Under the pieces are notes generated by a model. The model saw only the letters and a program-made list of their open reading frames with translations, made no database searches and was not told the origin of the DNA. The position numbers and the translations under genes were made by a program. Shown here piece after piece: positions 1-12,370 of a DNA stretch of 64,000 bases (the first letter of the stretch is position 1; each line of letters opens with the position of its first letter). The stretch comes from Gnetum montanum (taxonomy: Eukaryota > Streptophyta > Gnetopsida > Gnetales > Gnetaceae), in NCBI GenBank assembly GCA_015680685.1, contig MNCI01024166.1, positions 65,812 to 129,811 on the forward strand, read 5' to 3'.

Positions 1-2140
1 AACTATCCAAAATTAACTGCCAATCAAGATTCTATGTTGTCATATGTGAGCTTTATCCATCTAGATTTCTTTTTTGTTTATCTATTTGTACATACCTACC
101 TAGTCCCAAAAGTGTTCTTTCAGCTTTTCATGTTTCTTGGCCTTATTCTGCCACAAGCTTATTTCGATTACAGACTTTTGTCGAATGGCGTAGACCTCCT
201 CCATTAAGAGGATTCTATTTCCTCTAGCCAAATTGCTGATATTTTGGGTGATCCTCATCAGTTATTCTCTCAACTGATCGACACTTTCTTTGAAAACATT
301 CTTTTGTTTTTCAATGGTGGTCAACCTTGAGTTCTCCACAACGAGTTATTTATTTTCCTCCTAAGTGGTGGTTAGTGCCTCTCTATGAGCATAAGATTGC
401 ACTTCTATAGTAGAGGCATTCCAAATCACCTTCTCCTTTTCCTGCTCTATAGCTTTGTTCTCCTTAATTAACTTTTTTAACTACTCTATTCTGAATAGGT
501 CCAGCTAGTTAGGTGCAATGAATTTGGCAAGGTCTTGCCTTTCAACTCTCAAGGTGGCCAGCTCTTCTTGCAAATGTTGCACTTCAGCCTCCACATGTTC
601 TGCCCTAATCTTAGCCATGACCAGCTTCCTTTTAGTAGTTATGAGGTTTGATTATGATATATTTGCATCACTAGGGATGTCAAATAAGTCAGTCATTACT
701 TTTCCTATCTACAACAATCGATCTAACACATCCTCATGTTCTACAGGGTTCATTGAAATCCCAGCAAGCATTTGCACATCTCTAGTCCCAGTTAAATCAA
801 CTAGAGGCACAATAGGCACATTGAAAGACTCTTTAATATGATTTGTTATCACCTTTGTTGCACTCATCACATCTTGATGCTGCATGACCACTACCATGGC
901 ACCTTTCCCTGTCTCAAGCATCACTTGGAAGGATGTGGTGTTACCAAAGATTTGACGTGACCATTGGGATTCTCCTCTTGATTGCAACAAGATCTTCCCC
1001 CTTGTTGGATCTACTAAAATATTGGGCTACATGATGTCATTGATGACTTTGAAGAGGTTGGATTCCTCTCTACTTCCCCAACTAAGTGTTTCAGCAATTT
1101 TCTACAAATGGCTCATTGCAGGCCTATAGTCTTGTGGCGGCAAAGGTGGAACTTGTGGCTCACAATGCTATTCAAGATCTTGTTTTGCTTCTTTCTTAGG
1201 TTCTTGCTCCTTGACAAGGTCTTTCCTTGATGCTACTAGTTTAAGCAATTTAGCAAAGGAAGCATTCTAACCCTTCCTAAGAATGTCATTTGTGTATCCC
1301 CAGGATTCCAGCACACCTACATAGCTTCTTGATGAGGCAAGGAAATGGAAGTGTTGGCTTCCCTACCTTCTTCTCTTCAAACTACCTCTGAATTTATGTA
1401 AAGTATAACTAGGAAAGGTTGACCATGTATTTACCCATTAGTATGGCACTTCCCCTAGCTACATACGTGGGGAACCTATTAAGCCATTTTGTGGGGAAGA
1501 GGTGATATGTCCCTATCTTGAAATAGGTCATCTCTTCCAAAGTCAATTCGTGATATGTTTTGTCATCCTTTTCATATGCTTGCCTTAGCCATAGCTTTCT
1601 AGTGTCGAGGTCAAATATTATGGATAGATGCACTATCTTAGCCCCATCGTTTGGCAAATTAAGGGCTTCAACAACTACTTTGACTGAGAATGAAACATTG
1701 ACTCTGCAAATGTTGACAGTGGTGCCTTCGCATTTGTTGTGTCAAAATTGGTATGTTTCACCAAGATACCACCCACCACTATCTGAAAGAATGGGCCACA
1801 GGGGTGATTCCTAAAGTTGCATCCAAACCACCTCTGGAGAAAACTCCATATACAAGCCAAAGTTGATCTCAATGATGACCGTGGTCAACATGGATTTTTC
1901 TTGAATGGCTTCAAGGAATTCCATGGCCAATGAGAGGTGTTGTTCCTACATAGGAACTTGGGGTTCTACAACCTCTTCTTGGACCAACTACCTAGTAATA
2001 GGAGCCTCTTGATGGATGCTAAATGATTAGGCTTCCTACTCCTCGTGCTCCCCCTATTTGCCTTGTTGGCCCCTACCACCTCATGGGCATTTGATTGATC
2101 CCTACGAAGGTCCTACTTGAGCTCCTCTTTTTGGGGCCAT
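1..2140 (-). pseudogene. A1 ORF2 (plant-transposon-protein-like plus coiled coil), decayed, 3' end off window
   Basis: The start codon is at 2140-2138, directly after an acceptor-like TAATTGTAG, as in C. The protein starts MAPKRGAQVGPS and is broken by many stops and frameshifts, yet matches C ORF2 throughout: the block with KIGTYHLFPTKWLNRFPTYV (minus, about 1660-1409) and the block with NHIKESFNVPIVP (about 990-709) are clear. The left 700 bases correspond to the long glutamine- and glutamate-rich coiled-coil part of C. The middle block resembles the 'putative plant transposon protein' domain found in many plant retroelement ORFs; that family call is from memory and untested. The function is unknown. 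The ORF lies at the position where Athila-group elements often carry an env-like gene, but no membrane segment is visible in the part present here. Confidence 0.7.
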
Positions 2141-2715
2141 CTACAATTAATCAAGGATCAGATGTTACTAAGGTATTGTCATTTATCATTAATAGGTTTA
2201 TACCTTACTCACTGCCTTAGTTTCATTATGTTCATTAGTTCATATGATTGTAAAGTTAGAAAAAGTTTTAGAAAAATGCCTAAAAAATGCTTATATTCTT
2301 TTATGACCTTTCATAGTTGGTTTCGTTTTCCTTATGTATGACTTATTATGATTGTTATGATCCATTGGGTGAAAAAATTAAAGTTTCTAGCATTGATACA
2401 ATTGATTTTTGACTATACGCCTTAAAGTTTTTAACACTCTTTACCCTTATAATATATTTTGGGTAATAGTGAATTTTTGACAATTTAGTGCAAGTTTTCC
2501 ACACAAGCACCCCCTCCCCCATGACTAACTTGAGTACTCTAGGTTCAAATAGGTTCCAATGGCATTAAAATTAGAGTGATAGAGAGCCAAATATCACAAG
2601 TAGAAGTTGGTTCCGCAGACCTTTGAGTCATGAGAGAAAATTTGAAAAACTCCCCTAGCTACAAATGATGAGAATGAAGTTTGGGCACCATGGGGATCAT
2701 ATATATAGATTTTGT
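2141..2715 (-). promoter_or_regulatory. A1 ORF2 leader: TATA box, donor, intron, acceptor
   Basis: On the minus strand a TATATATA box near 2707-2699 is followed by a leader aligning with C and D (a GGGGAGTTTTTCAAATTT stretch), an AGTCATGGGGGAGG purine block, a donor-like AGGGTAAAG (GT at 2444-2443) and an acceptor TTAATTGTAG ending at 2141, immediately before the ORF2 ATG. The same series at the same spacing recurs in C and D. Function as a promoter and intron is inferred from this conservation. Confidence 0.5.
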
Positions 2716-4039
2716 GAGAATCAATATCAAGTAGTTGATATCAAGGTCCATGAATATGCATTAAATGGGGCAATTGAGCATGGAAAAAAATCTCTATGAT
2801 TGGTTGGAAGATTTAAGGTCTAGGTCTGGGGTAAAGAGGAAATTAATTTAGGGCACCAGAAGTGTTAGAAGATGGAGATACCGATGTTAAAAGCTTAGGA
2901 GGATGCAAGAAAAAAGGGGGATATTATACCAATGATGTGGAAAAAATTGATTACATAAGGAAAAGCATGAAATTTAACAAGTATGTGCTTAGAGGGTTAA
3001 GAATGATGTGGTTATGTCAAACAAGCACAAGTTACAACAATTACACAAGCGGGTCCTTCCCAAAGTGGGCTCCAACCTATAATGCCCTTGTATAACCATA
3101 CCTAAAAATGTTCATAGGCACTTAAGGGGTTGAATGTAACACATACCTGGAAAACAAAACACATGTTAAAACCACCAATTTGAGGAAATATCTCTATGTT
3201 ACACAAGACCACAAGTTAGGATTGTACAAATAGCGAGATGAATTGTAGAAAGGGTTGTAGAAATTGGGATGTGAGGTGGCTTACCAAAGGCATAATGAAT
3301 CCTTGTGTGTTATTAATGGTTAAATAACCATTATCCCTTCTTTCCAAGATTTAAACCAAGTCAAACCACATTTCAGTGACATCACATTGTCTCATCACAT
3401 CGACAGATAACCATAAGACTACCATAGTTGCAAGGAGTAACATTATATGGCATGTTGTCCAAGGGAAGATCTTATTCAAAGCACATTTTTTTCCTAATGG
3501 AAAGTCTCAAAAGTTGCCAACCTTCAAGCATGGATTCATGTCTTTCTAGTGGAACCCTTAGAATTTTATTCAATGCATGGCTATTTTACTCTTACTTCCA
3601 TTTTTGTTAGATCTACAAGGATATAATTACAACCTTAACAACATGATAGAACATACAGAAGTGGCCAAAGAGAATCCACAAATCCCCTTGATATCACACC
3701 CTTCATATTCCCCCTTAGTTCTTCACCTCTCTATTTAGGCATAATGATTATGAATTTATTTTTATTTTTGATGATGTAGAAGAATATCATTATAACTAGA
3801 GTACGGACCTCTTATTGATGGAATGATTGGATGGATGATGTGGCTCACTATGTGAATAATCATTCCCTCATGGCTTGACAACATGATCATTTTATTTACA
3901 AGTGAGTTTACATAATAGAGAAAATGAAAAAACAAATGGAAAAAGTTGAAAAGGATAGGAAAAATTGTATTAAAAAAATAAGAAAATGACAAAAAAATTG
4001 TAAAACAAAAAGATGAAAAAAAAAACTTATTAATTCTAA
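2716..4039 (-). other. A1 noncoding spacer between gag and ORF2
   Basis: About 1.3 kb without a plausible frame. It aligns in reverse complement with the spacers of C (25.6-26.9 kb) and D (39.5-40.9 kb), including the block reading GGGAAGGACCCGC on the minus strand near 3050-3070 and the segment around 3680-3700 that says the element has a conserved CAAGGGGATTTGTGGATTC stretch. Conservation between pol-carrying and pol-less relatives suggests a cis role such as packaging or RNA structure; this is not shown. Confidence 0.6.
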
Positions 4040-5830
4040 GTGATAGAATGGGGGGTTTTCCCCATGACTAAATAGTTGGCCATGGAGAGAATTAATAAGT
4101 GGATAGGCAGGCTCCATGCATGTATAAAACATTATTAACCTTTAATGTTCAAGCCACTGGGTGTCTCTTGGTTTAGTGGTGGCTACATAGACAAATTGTT
4201 GTTCACACACTTGGTTGTTAAACATATGATGGGTTAGGGTATCAGTTATGTTAACATTGTAGATGTCTAGCCCATGATTACATCTTTGATCATAATATGG
4301 TATGCATGGATTTTTTTATCTTCCCACACTTCTAGATTCATTACTTTGGTTTGGTGTTTAATCAATAATGGATGGTGGCCCTTGTGTAAGATCATAGGAT
4401 AGTTCTGATGACAAGGAAGGCATTGCACCAAATTGGAATTGTGTTGATTTAGATGATGTGGTTGGTCCATGAATGTTTTACTTCTACCTATGGTCCTTCC
4501 TATAGAAAGGACGTTTTTGAGTTTGCTGTGGGGACCTATCAATATCAGCATTTCCTTGCACATTTGTAACATAAGTTGCATTCATTTTTTGATATTATGA
4601 TGCCAAACCTTCCTATGTCATTGGCGATGATGTGTGATGAGGTGGAGTATGAGAATATTGAGGGTAGGATGGATGGTAAGAGGTGTGAGGTGGTGATCCT
4701 TCAGGAGATGTCATGGGTTGATGGTACTTGGGAGAGTGATAGTGGTGATTTGAAGTAGAGGACATGGAACTTGTTGGAGAAATAGGATGTTGAACATAAT
4801 ATCCATATGATTTTAGCTCGTAGGAAAGATAGGGCTAGTTTGGGGATGGCCTCCCCCATGATTGTGGGTGTTGCCACTACAGTTGATGATAGTTTTGAGG
4901 CTAGTAATAAGTCCCCCTAGGATAGTACAATTGGTTGTAGGACTATCTATCATTACTGTGTGAAAAAGGAAATCTCCTAGTCATGTGCTTCTATACAAAC
5001 TTTGGATTTAATGCACCTACCCAATACTCATGTAGATGCAATAGGACCAAGAAATGACCCTTTAGATGGTCATACATGCAAATGTCACATTGGTTATCTT
5101 CGTCTGTGGTTGAGTCCATAGCCTCACTTTCTTCAGCCATTTTCCCTATTTGCTAAAAAGGGATCCTAGCCATTTCTTGGTCCTTCTTCCTTTGTTTATT
5201 GTGATTTCCTAATTCATTTTACATTAGATTCTCCTCTATCATCTCTACAAGAGTTGTAACATTTTCATATATCCACTTTGACATCCTATTAAACTTTTCT
5301 TGGCAAGGTTTATTGCAGAATCACCTTATCGAGAGCTACCTCTTTCTCCTTACCATAGATATGGGCCTCCTTCATTTAAAGAGTTGAGTCCCAATGATTT
5401 CTCTCAACATTCTCCCATTTACATAGCTCTCCTTCTTCTTTTTCCATCCACTCAATTAACTCCCAGATCTGATGGGTTTGTAGCTCATATAATTGACCAA
5501 GGGCATACATCCCAAGGATCTCCCTCATTTCATTATGAATCCCATCTATGATGTTGAAAAGTTTCCTTTCCTCAGAGAAACCATGGCCTAGGCATCTATT
5601 CAGTAGAGAATAATATTTATCGAAGGTCATGTCCAAGGGTTCATGTTGTTCTTGTTTCCATCCTTGGATCTATCTCCTTAGGTTGGACACCTTTGCATAG
5701 GTTTGGTATTTCTCATTTAAGAGTTCCAACATTGTAGACCACCACCAGATTGACTTTGGTTTAAACTATCTATATCACACTTCTTCTCTATCAACTAATG
5801 TCCTAAGAAATACCTTAAGCTTTTGCCATC
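4040..5830 (-). pseudogene. A1 gag, C-terminal two thirds
   Basis: Minus-strand frame starting at the A2 junction with GWQKLKLF and continuing through the block FDKYYSLLNRCLGHGFSEE (about 5636-5560), which matches YYALLNNFLSHGFSEERL of C and YYALLYNCPGHEFSEERL of D. The zinc knuckle near 5093-5055 reads CDICMYDHLKGHF, so its last cysteine has become phenylalanine. The frame ends near 4045 with FSHGENPPF, matching the gag ends of C and D. Several stops are present, so no full protein could be made. Gag forms the particle that packages element RNA. The N-terminal third is at 31476-32173, displaced by A2. Confidence 0.8.
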
Positions 5831-6653
5831 TGATGCGTGGCGAGGTACCCTTATGCCCAACCATATGAATCACTAAGGCATTACCTACAATCTGGTCAAA
5901 TTTCATGGACCTATAGTTATCTTATACACTAGTTCCTCTAGGAAGTGAATGGTGTTGAGAACGTTCGTTGTCTTCCCAACTACACTTGTGAGGTTCAAGG
6001 GTATGGTTTAAGTGTAATTGAGGTATATGAATTTTTGTCATTTTTATATTTTATGGATGTAATTTCCTACAACAAGAATAAGGGTAGAGTAGATTGAAAA
6101 CTAATGTCTATTGTCTATCTAACCTAACACAAGTAACCACCCCACTTTCCTAAACACATATAGCACTACTAGGCTACCAAACCTTAAGCGTTGCTGGGTT
6201 ACCAAGTACTATATGAATGCTCAAAGTGGTCATGCTCATGTTCATTAATTGCTAAAAATAAATAGTTTAATCAAATGCATTAAAGTAAAGAACAAGAAAA
6301 TAAAATTCAATAAGGAAAATATTAAGCTATTCTCAATGCTACAAGGATTGTCAAAAAACTTTGTTTTATTCCTATCACACTGGTGCACTTAGGTACAGTA
6401 TTTCTCAAATAAAGAATTATACACACTTTAGACTCCTTTTGTAGGCACTCAAAAAATATTCTAACTCTAGGGAGAAGAAACAGTAAGAGCTTTACTACCT
6501 TGCTTGAAAACTGAAAATTGACTAATGAATAACTTCCCAAAACTGGAGCCCAGGTGCAGTATTTATAGACTCAAGGTATATACCTCGACATCAATTCCAG
6601 GCCTCGATGTCACATACCTAACGTCACAACCAACATCAAATGATGATTCATCA
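5831..6653 (-). repeat. A2 3' LTR
   Basis: On the minus strand it begins TGATGAATCATC at 6653 and ends GGTACCTCGCCACGCATCA at 5831. The TATAAATA box is at 6567-6560. U3 carries GACATCG/GATGTCG-type repeats, apparently decayed or divergent forms of the GATATCG motif of its relatives. Its left flank is the duplication ccatc inside A1 gag. Confidence 0.9.
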
Positions 6654-8513
6654 TTTGAAAACTTGTCCTCAAGTGAAGAAGAGAAACACATTCTTTATAA
6701 TATAACATATTGGGTAGGTATGGAATTATTGATTGACATGACAAACTGACTTAGATGAAATAGACATATAGACTCTAAGTGCCCAAGTATATGGAATTAC
6801 AATTTTTACAACATTGGATGTTCATGAGAAGAGGAGTGAACACCCTGGAGAATATTGACATCCAACACCTCTTGGTAGCAGGAGAATGAAAGAGAGAGAA
6901 GAGATCCTTCGATCATGAATGGTCCTCATTGTGTGGTATTGCTGCATCATCCTTAGTGAAGATAGTCCTACTTCCATTCCATGCTTTCCACTGCAATCAC
7001 AACAGGATCATGAATTAGTATGTAATTTGTAACACATAACTGTTAAATGCCTTGTCTCGTTGGTGGTTACACTCAACTAGGTTGTGATTATGGTTAATTG
7101 ATTCCTTGAGTAGTGTTAGTGAGAAGGATGATAGATAGGATTAATTAAATTAAGTAGGCCATTAAATTTGAAAAAGTTCAATACAAATAAATATTTAAAG
7201 AGGTATAAGAATTCACAACAATGAAAAGAAGAATTCACTAAAAACTATTGTGAAGATGTGTACAATTGGATGTCATTGATGAGATAAACAGAAAGAATTT
7301 AATTGTAAAAATGTATAATGGTAAAGAACTTAACTAACCCAACCAAAAGATATGTAAGTGGATCCTCCCCAAAGTAGCACAGACCTTTTATACCCTTGCA
7401 TAACTGCAAACCAAAGAGTCTATGAGCTCCATGGATGATTAATGGTTACAGAAGGTTAAGTACAAAACCTTAGAAGTAACTAACTAAGAATTCCAACACA
7501 TCAAACCAGGACATTGAACCAAAACAAGAAACTGGTAGTGAGGTAGAACATGAAAAGCATATATGGATAAGAGAGAAAGAGTAGAATGGAGTTCCTAATT
7601 ACAGTCACATGAAGTCCCTTATGGATTTTTTTGGTTAAATGACTTGATAGGATCCATCCTTAGTCTAGACCAAAACCAACCACTTTCAGTGACTTCACCT
7701 CAACATTCTAAGACCAATCCATCCCCTGAGACACAAGAGTGCTCCCATAGAACAACCACATTCCAAATTAGAGAAGAAGTAGGAAGTGAGAAAGGGCCTC
7801 AGTTAGAGAAGACAAGTCCCAAAACTAGTGCTTGTAGCCCATTTATTCTATCTAAGGGGTGTGCTTTGAATTCCCATTTTTTTTAAATGGGAACCACACC
7901 ATGCAAAGACATGCATTTATTTTGTCCAAGGGATATTCTTTGAATCCTCATCTTTTTTCTTTTTTCTTTTCCTAATGAGAACCATACCATGCGAGGACGT
8001 ATGCATTTATTTTGTTCAAGGGGTGTGCTTTGAATTTCCATCATTTTTTCCTAATGAGAAACACACCATGCAAGGACTTATTCAACTTCCTTTATTGATT
8101 GGCATAGAATAGTAAGAAATTCATGGAAACACACATGCACCCAAGCAAATAGAAAAGTACAAAGAATACCAAATCCCCTTGAAGCCACACCATGTTCAAA
8201 CGTTTGAATCCTTCCCAATTCTAGAAACTGCCAAAGTTACAAATTTATTAGAGTTTTATTAGTTAAAAAGGGATTGCATGTTTCCAAAACAAGGAAAACC
8301 ATAGAGTGTGTGGATGGGTGGATGTTGTGGACTCATTGCCTATTACATGAAAAATAAACCATGTCCTAATTATCCATAAGAAAATTCAAAGCTAGAAACC
8401 AAACACCAACAATCAAATAATAACATACCATCATCAACTAATGCATTACCAATGTACTTGGCACTTATTAACAAAAAGTTAAAAAATCATACAAAATAAT
8501 AGAAAATATAGAA
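6654..8513 (-). other. A2 3' noncoding tail with short 3'-exon-like segment
   Basis: No sustained frame. Near 7000-6980 the minus strand reads TGTGATTGCAG followed by TGGAAAGCATGG, an acceptor-like site at the position used before ORF2 in C and A1, but only a few hundred bases follow before the LTR. B has the counterpart GTGTGTGCAG before ATGGC near 20024. The block AGTGGATCCTCCCCAAAG (plus strand, 7360) is the counterpart of the conserved GGGGAGGACCCAC block of the other copies. The tail therefore aligns with the spacer of the pol-less relatives, with ORF2 absent or reduced. Confidence 0.55.
7841..8080. repeat. Triplicated 74-90 bp direct repeat in A2 tail
   Basis: Three consecutive units start with ATTTATTCT or ATTTATTTTGT at 7841, 7915 and 8005. 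Each contains a (T)TTGAAT(C/T)CCCAT-like segment and a GAACCACACCATGC-like segment. B has a single counterpart in opposite orientation at about 19060-19140, so the expansion is specific to A2. Confidence 0.8.
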
Positions 8514-8612
8514 NNNNNNNNNNNNNNNNNNNNNNNNNNNNNNNNNNNNNNNNNNNNNNNNNNNNNNNNNNNNNNNNNNNNNNNNNNNNNNNNNNNNNNN
8601 NNNNNNNNNNNN
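8514..8612. other. Assembly gap (99 N)
   Basis: A run of 99 N inside A2, between the integrase C-terminus and the noncoding tail. Missing sequence could include the end of pol. Confidence 0.98.
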
Positions 8613-9860
8613 TTATGTTAACTAGCATATGCTCATGGAAAGGTTTAATTTGTTGGATGTTGACCAGTTGTTTCTTGCTTGGGCTCTCAATTTATAGATC
8701 ATCATGGCCCCTAAAGGAAAAGTTTCATAAATGATATAAGGTCCTTTTCACAATGTCTAGAAATTAGTTTGTTGAGGTACATGTGTGGGGTTCCACTAGA
8801 GAACCTCATCTCCTAGTTGAAATTTAACTTTTCTAATTTTTAGGTCATGACACTTTTTGTTATAAGCCTTGTGCAACTCATTAGATGATAAGGCCACTTA
8901 TCAATTTTCTTCTAGCAAGTTGACATTCATTAATCTTTCTTTGTGGGCTAGACTTAAGTTAATGTCAAGGTCACAAGCCGTTGAAAGTGTATGAAGTTCA
9001 AATTAAATAGAAAGTGTTGGTAGTTTTCCATACACAAGCTCATAAAGAGAGTAGCCTATAGGAAGTTTCCAAGTTGAGCGGTAGGCCCAAAGGGCATCAT
9101 TGAGTTTTGTGCTCTAGTCCTTCCTATACTTGCTAACATTTCTTGTTAGTATTCTTATGATTTCCCTATTAGTAACCTTAGCTTAACCAGTAGCTTGGGG
9201 ATGGTAAGGTGTTGTGAGTCTATGTTCAACCCCTAAGCATTGCATGAGCTTTTGAAAAGTAATGCCTGAAAAATGAGTTCCATTATTAGAAATCAATGTA
9301 CATGGCACACCAAACCTATTTATAACATATTTTTGTACAAACCAAGCAACGGTAGAAGATGTATAGTTAATGACAGCTACTGCTTCTACCCATTTTTTAC
9401 AATTGTCAATAGTGACTATGATGTACACCTTTCCATTTGACATGGGCATGATGGGACCCATGAAGTTAATGACCTAAATGTCGAATGGTTCTAATGGTTG
9501 AATCCATTGTTGAGGGCCCTCCATTCAAGCAGTCATTCCACCATCTTATTGGCATCATTCACAAGAACTAATAAAATGGTGAGCATCCCTAAATAGTCTT
9601 GGCCAATAGTACCTTTCCATCAAGATTTTAATGGCCATGCATCTCCCAGCATAGTGTCCTCCACAAGGACCTTCATGAGCATCTTGGAGAACATGTAGTT
9701 GATTAACATTAAGGACACACCAATGAACTAGGCCATTAGTACATACCTTATAGAGATGTCCATTGATCTTCATGAAGTGCTTTACTTGGTGAAGAAATTG
9801 TTGTTTCCTCTGATGGCCCAACCCTTGTGGCATCTCTTGAGTGAGAAGATAGGTGAGGAT
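8613..9860 (-). pseudogene. A2 integrase
   Basis: Minus-strand integrase that would insert element cDNA into chromosomes. The HHCC zinc domain is visible around 9700-9555 (HEGPCGGHYAGRC, then CE and CQ after a stop-free run). The DDE core lies at 9461-9183: the first Asp survives in VTIDNCKKWVEA, but the second is Asn in LISNNGTHF and the Glu after HPQATG is Lys (AKVTNREI). After the core, residues matching RSTWKLPIGYSLYELVYGKL lead into a C-terminal domain (KIRKVKFQLGDEVLW) that runs to the gap. In-frame stops separate the pieces. Both the mutated catalytic residues and the stops make it inactive. Confidence 0.85.
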
Positions 9861-10039
9861 GTTATCATACCATTTTGGGTCACTGGGAATTTATTTAGTT
9901 ATTACTCTAGAAAATAGGATTTAATCAATAAATGTATCAGATAATGAGTTTTCATCCTCTTTATCATCCCATCGCAACCGAGACAAGTGATCAATGACCA
10001 CATTCTCAATGTCCTTTAGATTTACCATTGTAAGATCAA

Positions 10040-10440
10040 ATTCCTACAAGATCACTAGCCACCGTATGACATGGGGGCTCACCATGGGTTTGTTCATTAG
10101 GAAGCAAATGGCACTATGATTTGTGTGCACAAACACCTTGTATCCAAGCACATAATGCCTAAACTTCTCTAGTGCAAACACCGCCACCATCAATTCTTTT
10201 TCTGTAGTGGCGTAGTTCAATTGTGCACCCATAATGCTTCAACTAGCACAGTGGATGTAGGATGGATGTTTCTTGTCATCTAACTACATTAGCATAGCTC
10301 CCAAAGCATAATTCGATGCATCCATCATGATTTGAAATGGTCTGGACTAGTCCAGTACTTGTAGGATTGGGGTTGCTACAAGCTATTCCTTTAGTTGTTG
10401 GAATGCTTTCTCACACTCTGTGGTCTAGAAAAAGGGAGCA
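10040..10440 (-). pseudogene. A2 RNase H
   Basis: Minus-strand RNase H, which degrades RNA in the RNA-DNA hybrid during reverse transcription. The connection ECEKAFQQLKE near 10440 is followed by FQIMMDASNYALGAML, the start of the RNase H fold carrying the first catalytic Asp, then GAQLNYATTEKELMVAVFAL with the catalytic Glu, and VFVHTNHSAICFLMNKP, in which the usual TDH Asp is Asn. The frame ends after HVIRWLVIL at a stop. Order and spacing after RT fit Ty3/gypsy pol. Confidence 0.85.
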
Positions 10441-11170
10441 TCTTTCTTTATTAGCTCAACCAATGGTTTTGCGATCTTAGAGAAATTCTCTATGAATCAA
10501 AAGTAGTAGCCAGTGTGTCCAAGGAATGACCAAACATCTTTAACTGTTTCTAGCTGGCAACTTATTCCTTGGATGACCCTTATATTTTTAGGATCAATCT
10601 CAATTCTTGCTTGTGATATTTTGTGATCCAATACAATGCCCTCCTAGACCATGAGGTGACGTTTTTGCTAACTGAGTCACAAGTTAGTTTCAACACATAA
10701 TTTCATCACTTACTCAAGGTGATCCAAGGCTTGCTCAAATGTAGCTTCATAGGTGGAGAAGTCATCCATGAAGATTTCTACACCACTAGTGATCTACTAT
10801 TGAAAGATGCTCAAGACTAGGCATTGAAATGTGGCAAGAGCATTGCATAGATCAAACAACATCTTATGATATGCAAAATTCCCTAAGGAACTTGTCAACG
10901 TTGTCTTTGCTTCGTCCTCTAGTGCAATTTGGATTTGGTTATAGCCACTATAACCATCTAGGAAGCTATAGTAGTAATGCCCTGATATTGTGTTGAGCAC
11001 CTAGTTAACAAATGAACACAAAAAGTGATCCTTGAATGTTACCATATTTAGCAACCTGAAATCGATGCAGACCTACTACTTACCACCTTTATTTGGTACA
11101 ATTACAAGTGGATTAACCCACTCACTATTCGTAATGGGATAGATGAACCCTACCTTGAGGAGTTGCTCAA
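10441..11170 (-). pseudogene. A2 reverse transcriptase
   Basis: Minus-strand RT that copies element RNA to DNA. Visible in order are WVNPLVIVPNKGGK, VCIDFRLLN (after two stops), FLDGYSGYNQIQIALEDEAK with the first catalytic Asp, the substrate-binding block FAYHKMLFDLCNALATFQC, and the active-site box FMDDFSTYEATFEQAL at about 10772-10725, whose DD pair is intact. FLDGYSGYNQ is characteristic of the Athila/Tat branch. At least six in-frame stops are present. Downstream the frame continues into RNase H. Confidence 0.88.
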
Positions 11171-11649
11171 TTTCCTCCTTGATGATCTACTTCAATTTGG
11201 GGTTCAACCACCTTTTTCACTGTCATTTTGACTTCATGGTCGAGTTGGTGTAAATGCAATGCTAACATATATTAGGATCAATCCTTGTGAGTTGAGGATA
11301 TAACCAAGCAAAATTTGCTAACCATCTTTCAACTACTTTCAACAACATCTTTTTCTATTTTGGAGAAACTCTTACATTGATTATAACTGGCTTCTTATTT
11401 TTCAAAAATACATATTCCATTCTAGCCATTAACATTTTTAGTTCAAGGGGCTATTGGTTGAAGTTCTTAGGAATTTCCAACTCACCCTAATAGCTATCAT
11501 TTTTTGTATCATTAGAGAGTTGGTGATGAACTTGCTCAAGTTCAACAATGCTCATGACATATTCACATGTCAGGCTCTCAGTTGGTTCCATGAAAAGTGT
11601 GTTACTTTCTGAATTAGCAGTCAGCCACTGAGTGCCTTTCTATTTTGTG

Positions 11650-12370
11650 GCTGCTATGTACAGACACCTTTGAATGTCTACTTTTAGCACACATTACTTG
11701 CATGTAGAGATGGATGCTTGCATGATGGCCCAAAGTTTTTACACAAAATTGCACCCACTATCGCTATATGCAATGCATGACACTCTCTTCTTCTTAATCT
11801 TTCCAAATGCATTTTCTTTAGAGATTTCCAACAAAATATTCTAATGCCCATTCTTGCATCTATGGTGCTTAGCCATGCCCTTCCCATGATGATTGGAAAG
11901 TCCCCTTTGTAGTTCACCACTTTGATTACCAAGAAGTCGATAGGATAAGACCACCTACAAATCGTGGTCACAATGTCTTCTACTAGTTCCAATGGAATAG
12001 TGATGGACTAATCTGCCAATTCCAATCTAATGTTTTTCTTCTTAAGAGGAGGTAGGTTCTAAGTAGTGTACATCTCATGAGAAATCAAGTTAACACTAGA
12101 ACCTGAATCGAGAAGAGCCTTGCATGGTTCATTTCTAGCAATCTACAAATAAATTAGAAGACTTCCAGGATCAGATAATTTCCTAGGAAGGTTTCTTGCA
12201 TAAATCCAATCAAACACAATGTGAGTAAGCATTACCGTATGGACCCTTGGTAGAGTTTGGTTTGAAGAAGGCCCAAAGGAATTAGATATGGAGGAAGAGG
12301 CAAGAGCAAGGTTGTCAACTACAAGTGTAGGTGAAGGCTTAGATGGACTATTAGGTCTAGGTTGCAAATT
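11650..12370 (-). pseudogene. A2 aspartic protease region
   Basis: Minus-strand retropepsin that would cleave Gag-Pol. EPCKALLDSGSSVNLIS near 12140-12085 contains the DSG active-site triad, intact here. It is followed by LVEDIVTTICRWSYPIDFLV and the GDFPIIMGRAWLSTIDA block (11992-11860) that is highly conserved in B and E. Stops occur before and after. The region sits between gag and RT as expected for Ty3/gypsy. Confidence 0.82.
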
